From Labilibaculum filiforme (GTDB lineage: Bacteria; Bacteroidota; Bacteroidia; Bacteroidales; Marinifilaceae), in assembly GCF_002843315.1 (NCBI RefSeq), contig NZ_MVDD01000019.1, positions 1 to 64,000 of the forward strand: DNA of 64,000 bases, given 5' to 3'. This document shows, piece by piece, positions 23,929 through 33,185 of the stretch. The notes beneath the pieces are model-generated. The model ran no database searches. It was not told the DNA's origin and saw only the letters and a program-made list of their open reading frames with translations. The translations under genes were made by a program, and so were the position numbers. How positions within the stretch are numbered: position 1 is the stretch's first letter; the number at the start of each line of letters is the position of its first letter.

Positions 23929-25320
23929 ATGGAGAAAGTAGTAAGAGAAATTTTAGAGGCTAAAGATAACAGGTCGAAAGAGAGGCAGAAGTTAGCCGAA
24001 AAGGGTGATGTTTCGCTAAGTCTAACTATTAATATTCCTGGTATTCCAAAATCGAACGATCAGATTAATATGTTTTTTTTAGATTGTTTATCTGATTTAA
24101 AGCGCTTTTTACTTTCTTATCGAATTATTATTGATGAAAAAAGAGAAATTACCCTTTGCGACGCAGCGGGGGATTTTTATTTAGTTCCTATTCTGAGTAA
24201 AGAAATTTCTGCAATTAAAATAAAAGAGATTGCAGAAGTTTACGAATCAGAACATTCTTTAGGCAGACTTATAGATGTTGATATTACAGATGAAAAAGGC
24301 AATCCTATTTCATCTGAAAAAGCCAAGATCTGCTATTTTTGTAAGCTACATCCTGCCGTGTTTTGCATGAGAATGCAAACGCACAAATATGAAGAAATGA
24401 GAAAGGTTATTGCGAATGATATTTCTTACTTTTTGCAGGAAAAAAGGAAAAATAGAGTGTGTAAAGATTTGTCGGCATTTGCATTAAAAGCAATTCTTCA
24501 TGAGGTTTCTCTTTCACCTAAGCCTGGATTGGTGGATCGTTTTTCCAATGGATCTCATTCGGATATGGATTTTTCAACATTTTTAAACTCAAGTGCTGTA
24601 TTGTCTGTCTATTTTAAAGAAATTGCTGAATTCGGTTATGCCTATTCATCAGAGAATTGTAAAAATGCTCTGCCAAAGTTAAGACAGATTGGTTTGCAAA
24701 TGGAAGAGGATATGTTCATGGAAACTTGTGGCGTTAATACGCATAAGGGAGCGATCTTTTTGTTGGGTTTTTCGCTGTTTGTAAGTGCTAATTTAATCAG
24801 CAATCAAAACTTTTCTTACCATTCGTTTGTTAATCAGATAAAGGAGCTAAATGGTAATTTGGTGGAGAAGGAGTTGGGAAAGAAACTATACAGCAATAAA
24901 AAAACACATGGAGAAGAGTGTTTTGAGAAATTTGGAAATAAAGGGAAAGGAATTCGAGGCGAAATTCAGGCTGGATTGCCTTGTGTTTTTAATTATGCAA
25001 TTCCTGTTTTAAGTTCTCATTTCGATAATATGACTATAGCAAGCAATGAGCTTATTAAGAATGGATTGCTGCAAGCTTTGTTACTATTAATTGTACACAA
25101 CAACGATAGTAATATTTTGTATCGTAAAGGAGAAAAAGTACTTAAAGAGTTAAAGGATATTGCTCAGCAGGCATTTAATCTCTATGAGACTGAATATTTT
25201 AGTGCAAAATATCAGGATTTAGTTTATTATTGCGAAGAGAATAAAATATCTCCAGGTGGTTCTGCCGATTTACTAGCGGTTACTTTTTTTATCTATATGG
25301 TGAATAAAAAATACAATTAG
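23929..25320 (+). CDS. citXG: fused CitX-CitG: citrate lyase holo-ACP synthase / triphosphoribosyl-dephospho-CoA synthase
   Basis: This 463-residue fusion makes the prosthetic group of CitD and attaches it. Residues 1 to about 175 are the CitX part (LSLTINIPGIPKSNDQINMF, VDVDITDEKGNPIS-like region). Residues about 185-460 are the CitG part, with LHEVSLSPKPGLVDRFSNGS, CGVNTHKGAIFLLGF, RGEIQAGLP and SPGGSADLLAVTFF. Separate citX and citG genes occur in Escherichia coli, while fusions are known in other bacteria. Its place after citF fits a dedicated maturation role. Confidence 0.88.
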   Translation: MEKVVREILEAKDNRSKERQKLAEKGDVSLSLTINIPGIPKSNDQINMFFLDCLSDLKRFLLSYRIIIDEKREITLCDAAGDFYLVPILSKEISAIKIKEIAEVYESEHSLGRLIDVDITDEKGNPISSEKAKICYFCKLHPAVFCMRMQTHKYEEMRKVIANDISYFLQEKRKNRVCKDLSAFALKAILHEVSLSPKPGLVDRFSNGSHSDMDFSTFLNSSAVLSVYFKEIAEFGYAYSSENCKNALPKLRQIGLQMEEDMFMETCGVNTHKGAIFLLGFSLFVSANLISNQNFSYHSFVNQIKELNGNLVEKELGKKLYSNKKTHGEECFEKFGNKGKGIRGEIQAGLPCVFNYAIPVLSSHFDNMTIASNELIKNGLLQALLLLIVHNNDSNILYRKGEKVLKELKDIAQQAFNLYETEYFSAKYQDLVYYCEENKISPGGSADLLAVTFFIYMVNKKYN

Positions 25321-25501
25321 AATTGGTTCAATACAAATAGCAGTCGAATAATAAAACAACATTTGTCATACTTTATGCACCTGTAAATACCTTTCATAAC
25401 ATATAAATAGAAGAGAGGAATTGTTCTGAAATTCATATTATTGAATATTGAAACAAATGAAGTTAATCACACAAATAAACTACTAAAACTAACAAATAAG
25501 G

Positions 25502-26575
25502 ATGGGAGTCGAGAATACAGATTATAGGGAAGAGTCTTTGGACTTACAAAATCCTTTTGATATAAAACTGGTCTCAGAATTTATGGAGCCATTGGGTTTT
25601 GAATTCGATCCTGAAGACGTTGATTACACCATGATTCTTTATAATTTGAATCAGGAGGTAATAGGAACCGGGTCGTATAAAGGGAGAGTGCTGAAATACG
25701 TTGCAGTCTCTCCAAAATTTAGAGAAGGAGCAGCCTTTGCTCAAATCGTAACTCATTTAATCGAATTGGTTATTAACGAGCATAAACATATTTTTGTTTA
25801 TACAAAACCACGCAATTTAGAGGTTTTTAAGGGCTTAGGATTTACCGAAATTGCGACGGCAGAACCTCTTTTTTCTGTTTTGGAATTTGGGTATGAGAAT
25901 ATTAAAACTTATCAAGATTATTTACGATCGATAAAAAGAGATGTGAGCGTAGGGGGCATTGCATCTATCGTAGTAAATTGTAATCCATTTACAAAGGGGC
26001 ATAAATTCTTAATAGAAAAGGCTTGCGCGGAAAATCGAGTTGTATATTTATTTGTGGTCGAAGAGGATCGATCAGCATTTACTTTTGATATTCGATGGAG
26101 GTTGATTGAGGAGGAGCTGGGACATATTAAAAATCTAGTGATGGTAAAAGGGGGAAATTATGTGGTTTCAGGAACCATTTTCCCGTGTTATTTTTTAAAA
26201 GAAGAGAAAGAGTGTGATATTGCAGCGAAGCAGGCTGAATTGGATGTAATTACTTTTCTAAATTATATCGTCCCAATTTTAAATATCAACAGAAGATATG
26301 TTGGTACTGAAATGTATTCTCCGGTTACTGCAGCTTATAACGAGGCTATGATTAAGTATTTGCCGACTAATGGGGTGGAGATATTAGAGATTCCTAGAAT
26401 CACTCAAGGTAGTGCTGATAATTACATTTCGGCATCGAAAGTAAGACTGGCGATTCGGGAGGATAGATTGAGTGATATTCTGGATTTCTTGCCCGATTCA
26501 ACAAGGAAGTTTTTGTTGTCGGAGGAGTCTGCAACAATTTTAGAGAATATAAGAAATACAGTTTCCAGGCATTAA
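25502..26575 (+). CDS. citC: [citrate (pro-3S)-lyase] ligase CitC
   Basis: This 357-residue protein acetylates the citrate lyase prosthetic group with acetate and ATP, turning the lyase on. The N-terminal third (to about residue 135) is GNAT-like. The rest is a nucleotidyltransferase domain that begins ASIVVNCNPFTKGHKFLIEKA, where TKGH is the HxGH-type motif. It also has YVGTEMYSPVTAAYNEAM and ISASKVRLAI. The gene is last here, whereas citC comes first in many clusters, and it follows a 181-bp gap. Its leader ATCACACAAATAAACTACTA resembles that of citD, so it may have its own promoter. It ends at a terminator. Confidence 0.93.
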   Translation: MGVENTDYREESLDLQNPFDIKLVSEFMEPLGFEFDPEDVDYTMILYNLNQEVIGTGSYKGRVLKYVAVSPKFREGAAFAQIVTHLIELVINEHKHIFVYTKPRNLEVFKGLGFTEIATAEPLFSVLEFGYENIKTYQDYLRSIKRDVSVGGIASIVVNCNPFTKGHKFLIEKACAENRVVYLFVVEEDRSAFTFDIRWRLIEEELGHIKNLVMVKGGNYVVSGTIFPCYFLKEEKECDIAAKQAELDVITFLNYIVPILNINRRYVGTEMYSPVTAAYNEAMIKYLPTNGVEILEIPRITQGSADNYISASKVRLAIREDRLSDILDFLPDSTRKFLLSEESATILENIRNTVSRH

Positions 26576-26578
26576 ACA

Positions 26579-26612
26579 AAAAGGTCGGATGATTATCATC
26601 CGACCTTTTTTT
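26579..26612. terminator. bidirectional terminator between citC and PQ-loop gene
   Basis: AAAGGTCGGATGAT and ATCATCCGACCTTT pair almost perfectly, with A and T runs on either side. Confidence 0.92.
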
Positions 26613-26625
26613 ATCTTTCGTAATA

Positions 26626-26943
26626 TTAAAAGCCTATTCTTTTTCTGATTATGGAAAGTGTAGTAGGTTTTGAATTGTAACTATACTTTGCAAATATCAA
26701 ATAAAAAAGCAATAGCAGGTTAAATATATAGTTGAAATACAGTGGAATGTGATAGTTTTTACTGGCTAAATCATCAATGAAAATATAGCATAGAGTAAAC
26801 ACTTCTCCCCAGAACCAAAGCCATAAAAATAGTTCGTTCAGGTCATCTGTTTTTTTTGTTCTAAATGTGTGGATTACTTGTGGTAGAGCACAAATTGCAA
26901 AAAGTATGCTTCCAAGCCATCCAATAAGTTCATTTGCTTGCAT
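26626..26943 (-). CDS. PQ-loop family small membrane protein (SemiSWEET-like)
   Basis: This 105-residue protein has three hydrophobic segments and a PQ motif at residues 21-22 in the first one (FAICALPQVIHTFRTKK). This three-helix unit is the half-size form of SWEET or PQ-loop transporters and would work as a dimer. Substrates of such proteins range from sugars to amino acids, and nothing here decides. It lies just downstream of the signalling operon on the same strand, with 56 bp between. Confidence 0.7.
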   Translation of the reverse strand: MQANELIGWLGSILFAICALPQVIHTFRTKKTDDLNELFLWLWFWGEVFTLCYIFIDDLASKNYHIPLYFNYIFNLLLLFYLIFAKYSYNSKPTTLSIIRKRIGF

Positions 26944-26999
26944 GTTGTTGTATTTTCATGCAAAAATGAACAAAAAAAGCAGAAATATAAGAAAATTGC

Positions 27000-28562
27000 C
27001 TAATTTCTTTGAATCAACAATAAGGTGCGGTCATCATCAAACTTCGATACATTGTAGATTTTGGTTAGTTCCAATTCTACATCTTTAGGTTCTATAACTT
27101 CTTTTTCTTTGTTGTTGTCAAGAATGTAGAACATCGCTTCATCGCCAATCATTTCACCGGTTTTGTCATTAACAGCTTCGGTGTATCCATCGGTATAAAA
27201 GAATAGTTTATCTCCTTTATTAAATTCGTGAACCAGACTTCGATATTTACCTTCCTTTACAACGCCCAATAGGGTTCCTACAATATTTAATTGGGAGATA
27301 GTTTTTTCTACTCCATCGTAAAGAAAAGGGCGAAGAGCTCCTGCCGAAGCAATACTAACTTTGTTGGATGAAGTACAGAGTGAAATTATACTTAGAGTTG
27401 TGAATACTTCGGTAAGTTGAATGTCTCTAAAAAGATATTCATTAATCACATCGAGAAATTTACCCGGCGATTCAACGAAATCAAGCTCCTGCCGGTTTAC
27501 GAAAAAATTGATAGTGCTTCGAATATAAGCGATATAGGCGGGAACAAAGAACCATGCATCCCATTTTTTTCCCATAACATCGCCCATAATTAAAATTTTT
27601 CTATTCTGATCTACATCAATAATTTCGTAATAATCCCCTCCAGGTAATTTATCGTATGGTTGATGAAGAATTTGAATGTTGTAATCTCGTATGGTATCTT
27701 GAAATTCATTTTCGAAGCGAATAGGAGATCGTTTTGCTGCAGAGTTAAGTGCGTTTAAATATTTGGTTTTTAAATCGTGCTCGCGTTGAACATTCGAATT
27801 AATTTGGTGGATAATAAGTTTAGGATTTAGATTTTTGAAAAGGAAACCACTTATTTTAGATCGTAATAGTTTTTCTAGCTTTTCCATATCATTGGCATCC
27901 GAAACCAAGATATTTATCGGAATATGATTCGATACAATTTCTGTTATCTTATCTAGAATAGCTATAGCCCAGTCAGCCTTGTCATCAATTATAATACCCC
28001 AAGTATTGGTATCCTGCAGTGCCATGAAAAAGTCCGAGTCGGTATAAACGGCAGTAATTTTGGTTTTGAGATGTTTTCTTGGAAGTGGAAATGGTTTTAT
28101 TCTGTTGGCACAATAAATCAAATTTCCTTTTTCGAAGCTGATATCATCTTTTCTTGCACCATCAAGGATATCTTTTCTTAAATAAGCTTTCTTTAAATGA
28201 GATTTGATCTTCGAAATGAAGATTTTTTGTTTGATTGGTTTGGTGATAAAATCATCAGCACCATCATTTATGTTTTTAATCCAGGTATCTTCCTCGTTGT
28301 TTCCTGAAAGAAAAATAAAAGGCGTGTGTTGGTATTCAGGTGTTTGTCTTAATCTCTTAATTAGTTCGTTACCATCCATTAATGGCATGTATAAATCCGA
28401 AATAATAAGATCGAAATGCTGCGTTTTAGACTTATCCAAAGCTTCTATGCCATTTTTTGCAAGAACGGTTTGGTAACCTAATCCTTTTAGAGTAAACTCA
28501 ATAAATTTCAGGACAACGATATCATCATCAACGACTAGTATATTTGGCGAAACTTTTGCCAT
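27000..28562 (-). CDS. response regulator with SpoIIE/RsbU-type phosphatase output
   Basis: This 520-residue cytoplasmic protein has a receiver domain at residues 1-125 (VVDDD, phospho-acceptor Asp in LIISDLYMPLMDG, Lys in DFITKPIKQK). A second region at about 165-270 looks like a degenerate receiver with no acceptor Asp. A C-terminal PP2C-like serine phosphatase runs from about 300 to 520 (PGGDYYEI, MGDVMGK, FFYTDGYTEAVND, DDRTLLLI). Such proteins dephosphorylate STAS-domain antagonists in partner-switching systems. It is nine bases from a STAS gene, which is its probable substrate, and an Hpt gene upstream may feed phosphate to the receiver. Confidence 0.88.
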   Translation of the reverse strand: MAKVSPNILVVDDDIVVLKFIEFTLKGLGYQTVLAKNGIEALDKSKTQHFDLIISDLYMPLMDGNELIKRLRQTPEYQHTPFIFLSGNNEEDTWIKNINDGADDFITKPIKQKIFISKIKSHLKKAYLRKDILDGARKDDISFEKGNLIYCANRIKPFPLPRKHLKTKITAVYTDSDFFMALQDTNTWGIIIDDKADWAIAILDKITEIVSNHIPINILVSDANDMEKLEKLLRSKISGFLFKNLNPKLIIHQINSNVQREHDLKTKYLNALNSAAKRSPIRFENEFQDTIRDYNIQILHQPYDKLPGGDYYEIIDVDQNRKILIMGDVMGKKWDAWFFVPAYIAYIRSTINFFVNRQELDFVESPGKFLDVINEYLFRDIQLTEVFTTLSIISLCTSSNKVSIASAGALRPFLYDGVEKTISQLNIVGTLLGVVKEGKYRSLVHEFNKGDKLFFYTDGYTEAVNDKTGEMIGDEAMFYILDNNKEKEVIEPKDVELELTKIYNVSKFDDDRTLLLIQRN

Positions 28563-28571
28563 CTCAGTAAG

Positions 28572-28922
28572 CTATTCTACTGATGAAAAGCTGTTGACAC
28601 AAGAGGTTTGGTCGTGCGAAATATCAAAAATAGAATCTAATTGCATTAGTTCAATTAATTCCATCACATCCTTATTGATATTGCAAAGTTTTATAAAACT
28701 TTTATGCTCTTTCGATGTTTTAAGGGCCGATAAAAGTGCTCCAAAACCAGAGCTGTCGATAAAGCTAATTCCGTCAAAATCAACAATTAATTTGGATTTA
28801 GGTTGAGATAAAAATTCATTCATTTTTTCCTTTGCAATATTTGCATTAAGGGCATATAAACGATTGGTTTCTCCTAATTTCATTATTGTAATAGAGTTCA
28901 CCAGTTTGGTTTCAATATTCAT
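28572..28922 (-). CDS. STAS-domain anti-sigma factor antagonist-like protein
   Basis: This 116-residue single STAS domain is of the SpoIIAA/RsbV type. The conserved phosphorylation loop is FDGISFIDSSGFGALL, with Ser57 or Ser58 as acceptor. I start it at 28922 (MNIETKLVNSITIMK) because a longer frame from 28994 would overlap the preceding Hpt gene. It lies between the Hpt gene (23 bp) and the phosphatase gene (9 bp). It should switch a partner kinase or target between bound and free states, but no RsbW-like kinase is in the window. Confidence 0.82.
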   Translation of the reverse strand: MNIETKLVNSITIMKLGETNRLYALNANIAKEKMNEFLSQPKSKLIVDFDGISFIDSSGFGALLSALKTSKEHKSFIKLCNINKDVMELIELMQLDSIFDISHDQTSCVNSFSSVE

Positions 28923-28945
28923 AGCGGTAAAATATGGTTTCAGTA

Positions 28946-29401
28946 CTATAGTTGTTCTAAGGTTTCTTTTAATTCGTTTATTGCTAAAGGGCATTGTGTT
29001 AAAAACTCCTCCACTAATAAGGGAATGTGTTTTAACTCAATGTCATTCATGGTTTCGCTTTTTACATTATTCCAGTTTTTTTCATCTTCAGGATTAAATT
29101 CAATGCCTTTTTCTTTTTTTTGTTGTAATTCAAATTTTAAATTTCCTTTTGAAAAATGTTCCAACTGTTCCAAACAATCTCCCGAATTTTCCATTCCCAT
29201 GGTTCGCATCGATGATTTTGCCTTGTGTGCAATGGCACCTAAATCTTGCCAATCCTGAACTTTTAAACTTCTAGCAATTTCTTCTTCAAACTCTGGTATC
29301 TGTTCCAGAAATATATCAATCATTTCACCAATGATGCTTTTATCATTTCCCGACATTTCCCTTAAATAGGACAGATCAGTAATTTTTTCACCTTTAGTCA
29401 T
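28946..29401 (-). CDS. histidine phosphotransfer (Hpt) domain protein
   Basis: This 151-residue helical protein is made of one Hpt domain. The phospho-acceptor is His59 in LGAIAHKAKSSMRTMGM, followed by the usual helix ending in LEQLEHFSKG. It relays phosphate between a hybrid kinase and a receiver. Here the neighbouring receiver-phosphatase is the obvious partner, while the kinase is elsewhere. It is the first gene of the three-gene operon. Confidence 0.82.
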   Translation of the reverse strand: MTKGEKITDLSYLREMSGNDKSIIGEMIDIFLEQIPEFEEEIARSLKVQDWQDLGAIAHKAKSSMRTMGMENSGDCLEQLEHFSKGNLKFELQQKKEKGIEFNPEDEKNWNNVKSETMNDIELKHIPLLVEEFLTQCPLAINELKETLEQL

Positions 29402-29728
29402 TCAGCAGGAATAAGCTTATTCGATTTAACTTTTGTTTATCTGTAATGGTAAATTCAATTTTTATTTCCTAAGAAATAATAGGCTAAATAAAGAGTAAAA
29501 CCTTGATTGTCGCATATGCAATAATACTAATTTATTTTTAATTTACCTATTGCGTTACTTATTCTGTTAGTGCTTTAAATCCTCGTATTTACTGAATATT
29601 TGTTGATTATAATTCTATAAGTTTACTATTGTTTGCTTCATTAATAATTTCAATTAAGCTCAACAAAAGATTATTTTTCTCGTAACATTGTTTTTTAAGG
29701 AATTTATCTGAACACAACTTAGAGCCAA
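29402..29728. other. intergenic region between divergent genes, nothing recognised
   Basis: These 327 bp separate the Hpt gene and the PD40 protein gene and must carry both promoters. I see no RNA, strong dyad or repeat. A weak -7 type box (TACTATTG) lies near 29624. Confidence 0.3.
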
Positions 29729-31492
29729 ATGTCTATGATCTGGAAGTCTACTACTGCTATTTTTTTATTTGTTTTTTTAGTATCAGGGAATATAATTGGG
29801 CAAGAATTATTGTCCGTTAAAAAATCTGAATTCATTGATAATGTGCCTGATAGGAGGTCTGAATTTGCTCAGGTGAAAGAGGCGGGAGATCTTTATCAAA
29901 AAGGGATAGGATATGTAGCGCAGAGTTTAAATCTGTTTTTGAACGCTCACAAATTAAACAATTATAACCCTGAGTTAAATTATAATATTGGTGTTTGTTA
30001 CTTAATTGCAGGTCCCAAAGAAGAGGCGCTGTCTTATTTGCTTGCTGCCCAGACCGAAGATGCCGAAATTAGTGCTGATATTCATTTTTTAATAGGTCTT
30101 GCTTATAAGTATCAGAATAATTTTTCGGATGCAATTATTCATTTTAAAATGAATAAGGAAGTCATTCAACAGAAGAAATATAAAGAGCATCAAGAGCTTT
30201 TGCCTATTAGTGATAAACACATACAAGAATGCCGAAATGGTCGAGATTTGTTAGAAAATAGCATAGATATAAACTTAAAACTTGTTGAAGGGAATGTGAA
30301 TTCAGAATTTGATGAATTTAATCCTCAAATTATAGATAGTAGTTTGTTTTTTAGTTCGCGCAGAGGAGTGGAAAAAGATAGTAGATCGCCAGAAGATCAA
30401 AAGTTCTTTGAGAAACTATTTAAATCTTCAACAAATAATCTATCGATAAAAGAGGTTAATAAAGAAATAAATAATTGGAGCGAAAATGTAAATTCTACAT
30501 TATTAGCAAAGTTTGACAAGGAGCACTTCGTATTTTATAGTAGCGATTCTGGCTTAGGGGATTTATTTTTTGCTGAAAAAGTGAAGGGTAAATGGCAACT
30601 AGGGAAGGCAATAAAATTTATTAATGAAAAAGATTCTCGCGAAAGTTCGGCAAGTTTGCCACTATCGGGCGATGAAATTTATTTTGTGAGTAATCGTAAA
30701 GGAGGATTTGGTGATTGCGATATTTATTATTGCAAGAAAGACTTGCATTCAAAATGGTCCAAGCCAATAAACATAGGTGGGGATATCAATACAGAGTTCG
30801 ATGAAGGAGATGTATTTGTAAGTGCGGATGGTTCTAAGTTGTTTTTTAGCTCGAAAGGACACAATAGTATGGGTGGTTACGATATCTTCCAATCTGATCG
30901 TTTGCAGGATGGATCCTGGGGTAGCCCACAAAATATGGGATTTCCAATTAATAGCGCTACTAATGATATTACTTATTCTGAAGATGAAAATGGTAATTTC
31001 TATTTTGCATCCGAGCGTAGCGGAGGCAAAGGAGGATTTGATATTTATTGCAATAAGCAACCCGAACCTGTAGTGAAAGAGGAAGTGGTAGCTGAAGTAG
31101 AGGAACCGGAAATTCCTGCTGAACTTATTCCTGAAGTAAAAATTGATGTTCCGCTTTCTCTTCCGCTTGCAAATTTAAATAGCGAGACGGTTGTATTGCC
31201 AGAAACACCTGTTAAACAAGAGTTGGTCGAGGAGGATTTTGTTTACAGAGTTCAAATAGCAGCTTCAAGAAAGGAAATGAATCCTAACGATCTTTTTAGT
31301 AGATATAAAGGAGGTGATGTTATTGATCACTTATTTGTAGAAAATTGGCATAAATATACTATTGGCGGGTTTTTAACTTTTAAGGAGGCGGCCCAATATC
31401 GAGATGCCTGTGGTGTAAAGGATGCTTTTGTTGTTTTGTTTAAAGGTGGTTATCGATTGGGAATTGCAAGAAGACCTTTTGAGGCAAACTAA
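29729..31492 (+). CDS. envelope protein with TPR-like, PD40 beta-propeller and SPOR-like regions
   Basis: This 587-residue protein is probably periplasmic or outer-membrane associated. A signal peptide ends near VSGNIIGQ. Residues about 40-170 look like tetratricopeptide helices (NYNIGVCYLIAGPKEEALSY). Residues about 200-450 hold PD40/WD40-like blades, each with a pattern such as IYFVSNRKGGFGDCDIYY, LFFSSKGHNSMGGYDIF or FYFASERSGGKGGFDIYC. A Pro/Glu/Val-rich linker follows, then a SPOR-like C-terminal domain (FVYRVQIAASRKEM) that could bind peptidoglycan. The layout resembles Bacteroidota envelope and gliding or type 9 secretion accessory proteins, but no defined partner is nearby. Confidence 0.65.
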   Translation: MSMIWKSTTAIFLFVFLVSGNIIGQELLSVKKSEFIDNVPDRRSEFAQVKEAGDLYQKGIGYVAQSLNLFLNAHKLNNYNPELNYNIGVCYLIAGPKEEALSYLLAAQTEDAEISADIHFLIGLAYKYQNNFSDAIIHFKMNKEVIQQKKYKEHQELLPISDKHIQECRNGRDLLENSIDINLKLVEGNVNSEFDEFNPQIIDSSLFFSSRRGVEKDSRSPEDQKFFEKLFKSSTNNLSIKEVNKEINNWSENVNSTLLAKFDKEHFVFYSSDSGLGDLFFAEKVKGKWQLGKAIKFINEKDSRESSASLPLSGDEIYFVSNRKGGFGDCDIYYCKKDLHSKWSKPINIGGDINTEFDEGDVFVSADGSKLFFSSKGHNSMGGYDIFQSDRLQDGSWGSPQNMGFPINSATNDITYSEDENGNFYFASERSGGKGGFDIYCNKQPEPVVKEEVVAEVEEPEIPAELIPEVKIDVPLSLPLANLNSETVVLPETPVKQELVEEDFVYRVQIAASRKEMNPNDLFSRYKGGDVIDHLFVENWHKYTIGGFLTFKEAAQYRDACGVKDAFVVLFKGGYRLGIARRPFEAN

Positions 31493-31644
31493 TGTGCTAA
31501 TGCAATCGATATCTGAGAAAATTTTTTACATTTGCAGAAGCTAACGCAAACATAATTTAATAACTTTTTTCTCAGGTAAATCTTCAATAAAAAGGAAGTG
31601 CTTTTTATGATTACTTGAAGATTTTGCCCAAAATACGTAAACAA

Positions 31645-32748
31645 ATGAAAAGAACTGCATTCACAAACTTTCATGAAGAATTAGGTGCGAAAATGGCACC
31701 ATTTGCTGGGTACAATATGCCTATTGAATATACCGGAATTAACGATGAGCACAAATGTGTTCGCGAAAAATTAGGGGTTTTTGATGTTTCTCATATGGGA
31801 GAATTTTGGGTGAAAGGTCCAAAAGCTTTTAGTTTTGTACAAAAACTAACCACTAATGATGTATCCGTACTTGCTGATGGTAAAGTGCAGTACACTTGTT
31901 TTCCGAATGGAAAAGGTGGTATTGTTGATGATTTGTTAGTATATCGCATGGATGCAGAGACTTACTTGCTAGTTGTGAATGCTGCAAACATTGAAAAGGA
32001 CTGGAATTGGTGTGTGAAGAATGCCAGCGAAATGGGGTTAACCGTTGGAACCGAACTTTATAATGCTTCGGATGAAATATGTCAGTTGGCAGTGCAAGGT
32101 CCTTTGGCTTTGAAAGCGATGCAGAAAATTGTTGATCGTCCTATTGAAGATATGGAGTATTATACATTCCAGAAAGTGACAATAGCAGGTATCGAAAATG
32201 CTATTTTTTCTACTACTGGTTATACTGGCTCAGGAGGATGCGAAATATACGTATCCAACAAAGATGGAGTAAAACTTTGGAATGCCGTAATGGAAGCAGG
32301 TAAAGAATTTGGATTGCAACCAATTGGTTTGGCAGCTCGTGATACCTTGCGTTTAGAGGTTGGTTTCTGTTTGTACGGAAATGATATTGATGACGATCAT
32401 TCGCCAATTGAAGCAGGTTTGGGTTGGATTACCAAATTTGTAGAGGGAAATGACTTTATCGATCGTGAGTTTTTTGAAAAACAACAAGAAGAGAAACCTA
32501 AGCGCCGATTGAAAGGTTTTGAATTAATTGACAGAGGAATTGCTCGTCATGGATATAAAATTGAAGATGCTGAAGGTAATGAAATTGGCGAAGTTACTTC
32601 AGGAACAATGGCTCCAATGATTGGGAAATCAATTGGTTTGGGGTATGTTAAAGAAGGGTTTTATAAAGTTGATACCGAAATCTTTATTCGGGTTCGTAAT
32701 AAAGCCGTGAAAGCTAAAATCACAAAAATTCCTTTTTACAAAGCGTAA
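31645..32748 (+). CDS. gcvT: aminomethyltransferase (glycine cleavage T protein) GcvT
   Basis: This 367-residue tetrahydrofolate-dependent enzyme of the glycine cleavage system takes the aminomethyl group from H-protein and releases ammonia and methylene-tetrahydrofolate. The start at 31645 ([17 protein letters not shown]) is the family start, and ten further codons upstream are open but unlikely. Marks are [46 protein letters not shown] with the substrate-binding segment, and [20 protein letters not shown]. gcvH and gcvP are not in the window. No glycine riboswitch was recognised upstream. A perfect -7 box TACATTTG is at 31527-31534. Confidence 0.95.
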   Translation: MKRTAFTNFHEELGAKMAPFAGYNMPIEYTGINDEHKCVREKLGVFDVSHMGEFWVKGPKAFSFVQKLTTNDVSVLADGKVQYTCFPNGKGGIVDDLLVYRMDAETYLLVVNAANIEKDWNWCVKNASEMGLTVGTELYNASDEICQLAVQGPLALKAMQKIVDRPIEDMEYYTFQKVTIAGIENAIFSTTGYTGSGGCEIYVSNKDGVKLWNAVMEAGKEFGLQPIGLAARDTLRLEVGFCLYGNDIDDDHSPIEAGLGWITKFVEGNDFIDREFFEKQQEEKPKRRLKGFELIDRGIARHGYKIEDAEGNEIGEVTSGTMAPMIGKSIGLGYVKEGFYKVDTEIFIRVRNKAVKAKITKIPFYKA

Positions 32749-32770
32749 ATAGAATTTTATTGAACTAACA

Positions 32771-32807
32771 AAAGGCAGTTACCGTTGATGTAGCTGCCTT
32801 TTTTTTG
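32771..32807 (+). terminator. terminator after gcvT
   Basis: AAAGGCAGTTAC and GTAGCTGCCTTT pair with small mismatches before a run of eight T. Confidence 0.8.
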
Positions 32808-33185
32808 TTTTTCATTTAAGGCTTGGGTCTTTTCAAACATAAATCCTTATATTTGAAAAGGTTTTTTAAAGGAGATTAATTTCAAAAATTGAATTTGATT
32901 TTTCTTTTTGCCATTTAAATTCACAAAGATTACTCCGAACAATCCAAATATTTGGATTTTCTGGAAAAAACACCATCGCGTGAATGAATAATAAGTAAAA
33001 AATTCTGCAGGTTAAGTTTCTGTTTTTCAGAACGTAAATATTAATCTATATGAAGGGGGATAAGAGGGTTAATTATTTGTTTTAAAACATACATTTAAAC
33101 GGATAAAATCATCTTAAAATAAATTTTTATTTGCAATTTTGCCTCAGGATATGGAATAATACAAAAATTTAAAACGTTTGAAAAA
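32808..33185. other. intergenic region before serC
   Basis: No coding sequence is seen. An inverted repeat CTTTTCAAA / TTTGAAAAG (32829-32860) is followed by a T run and may be a second terminator. The serC promoter should lie in the AT-rich end, but no full consensus was found. Confidence 0.4.

Noticed and set aside
31493-31644. glycine riboswitch upstream of gcvT
   Set aside because: The 150-bp leader shows no tandem aptamer structure; only a -7 box and a short inverted repeat were found.
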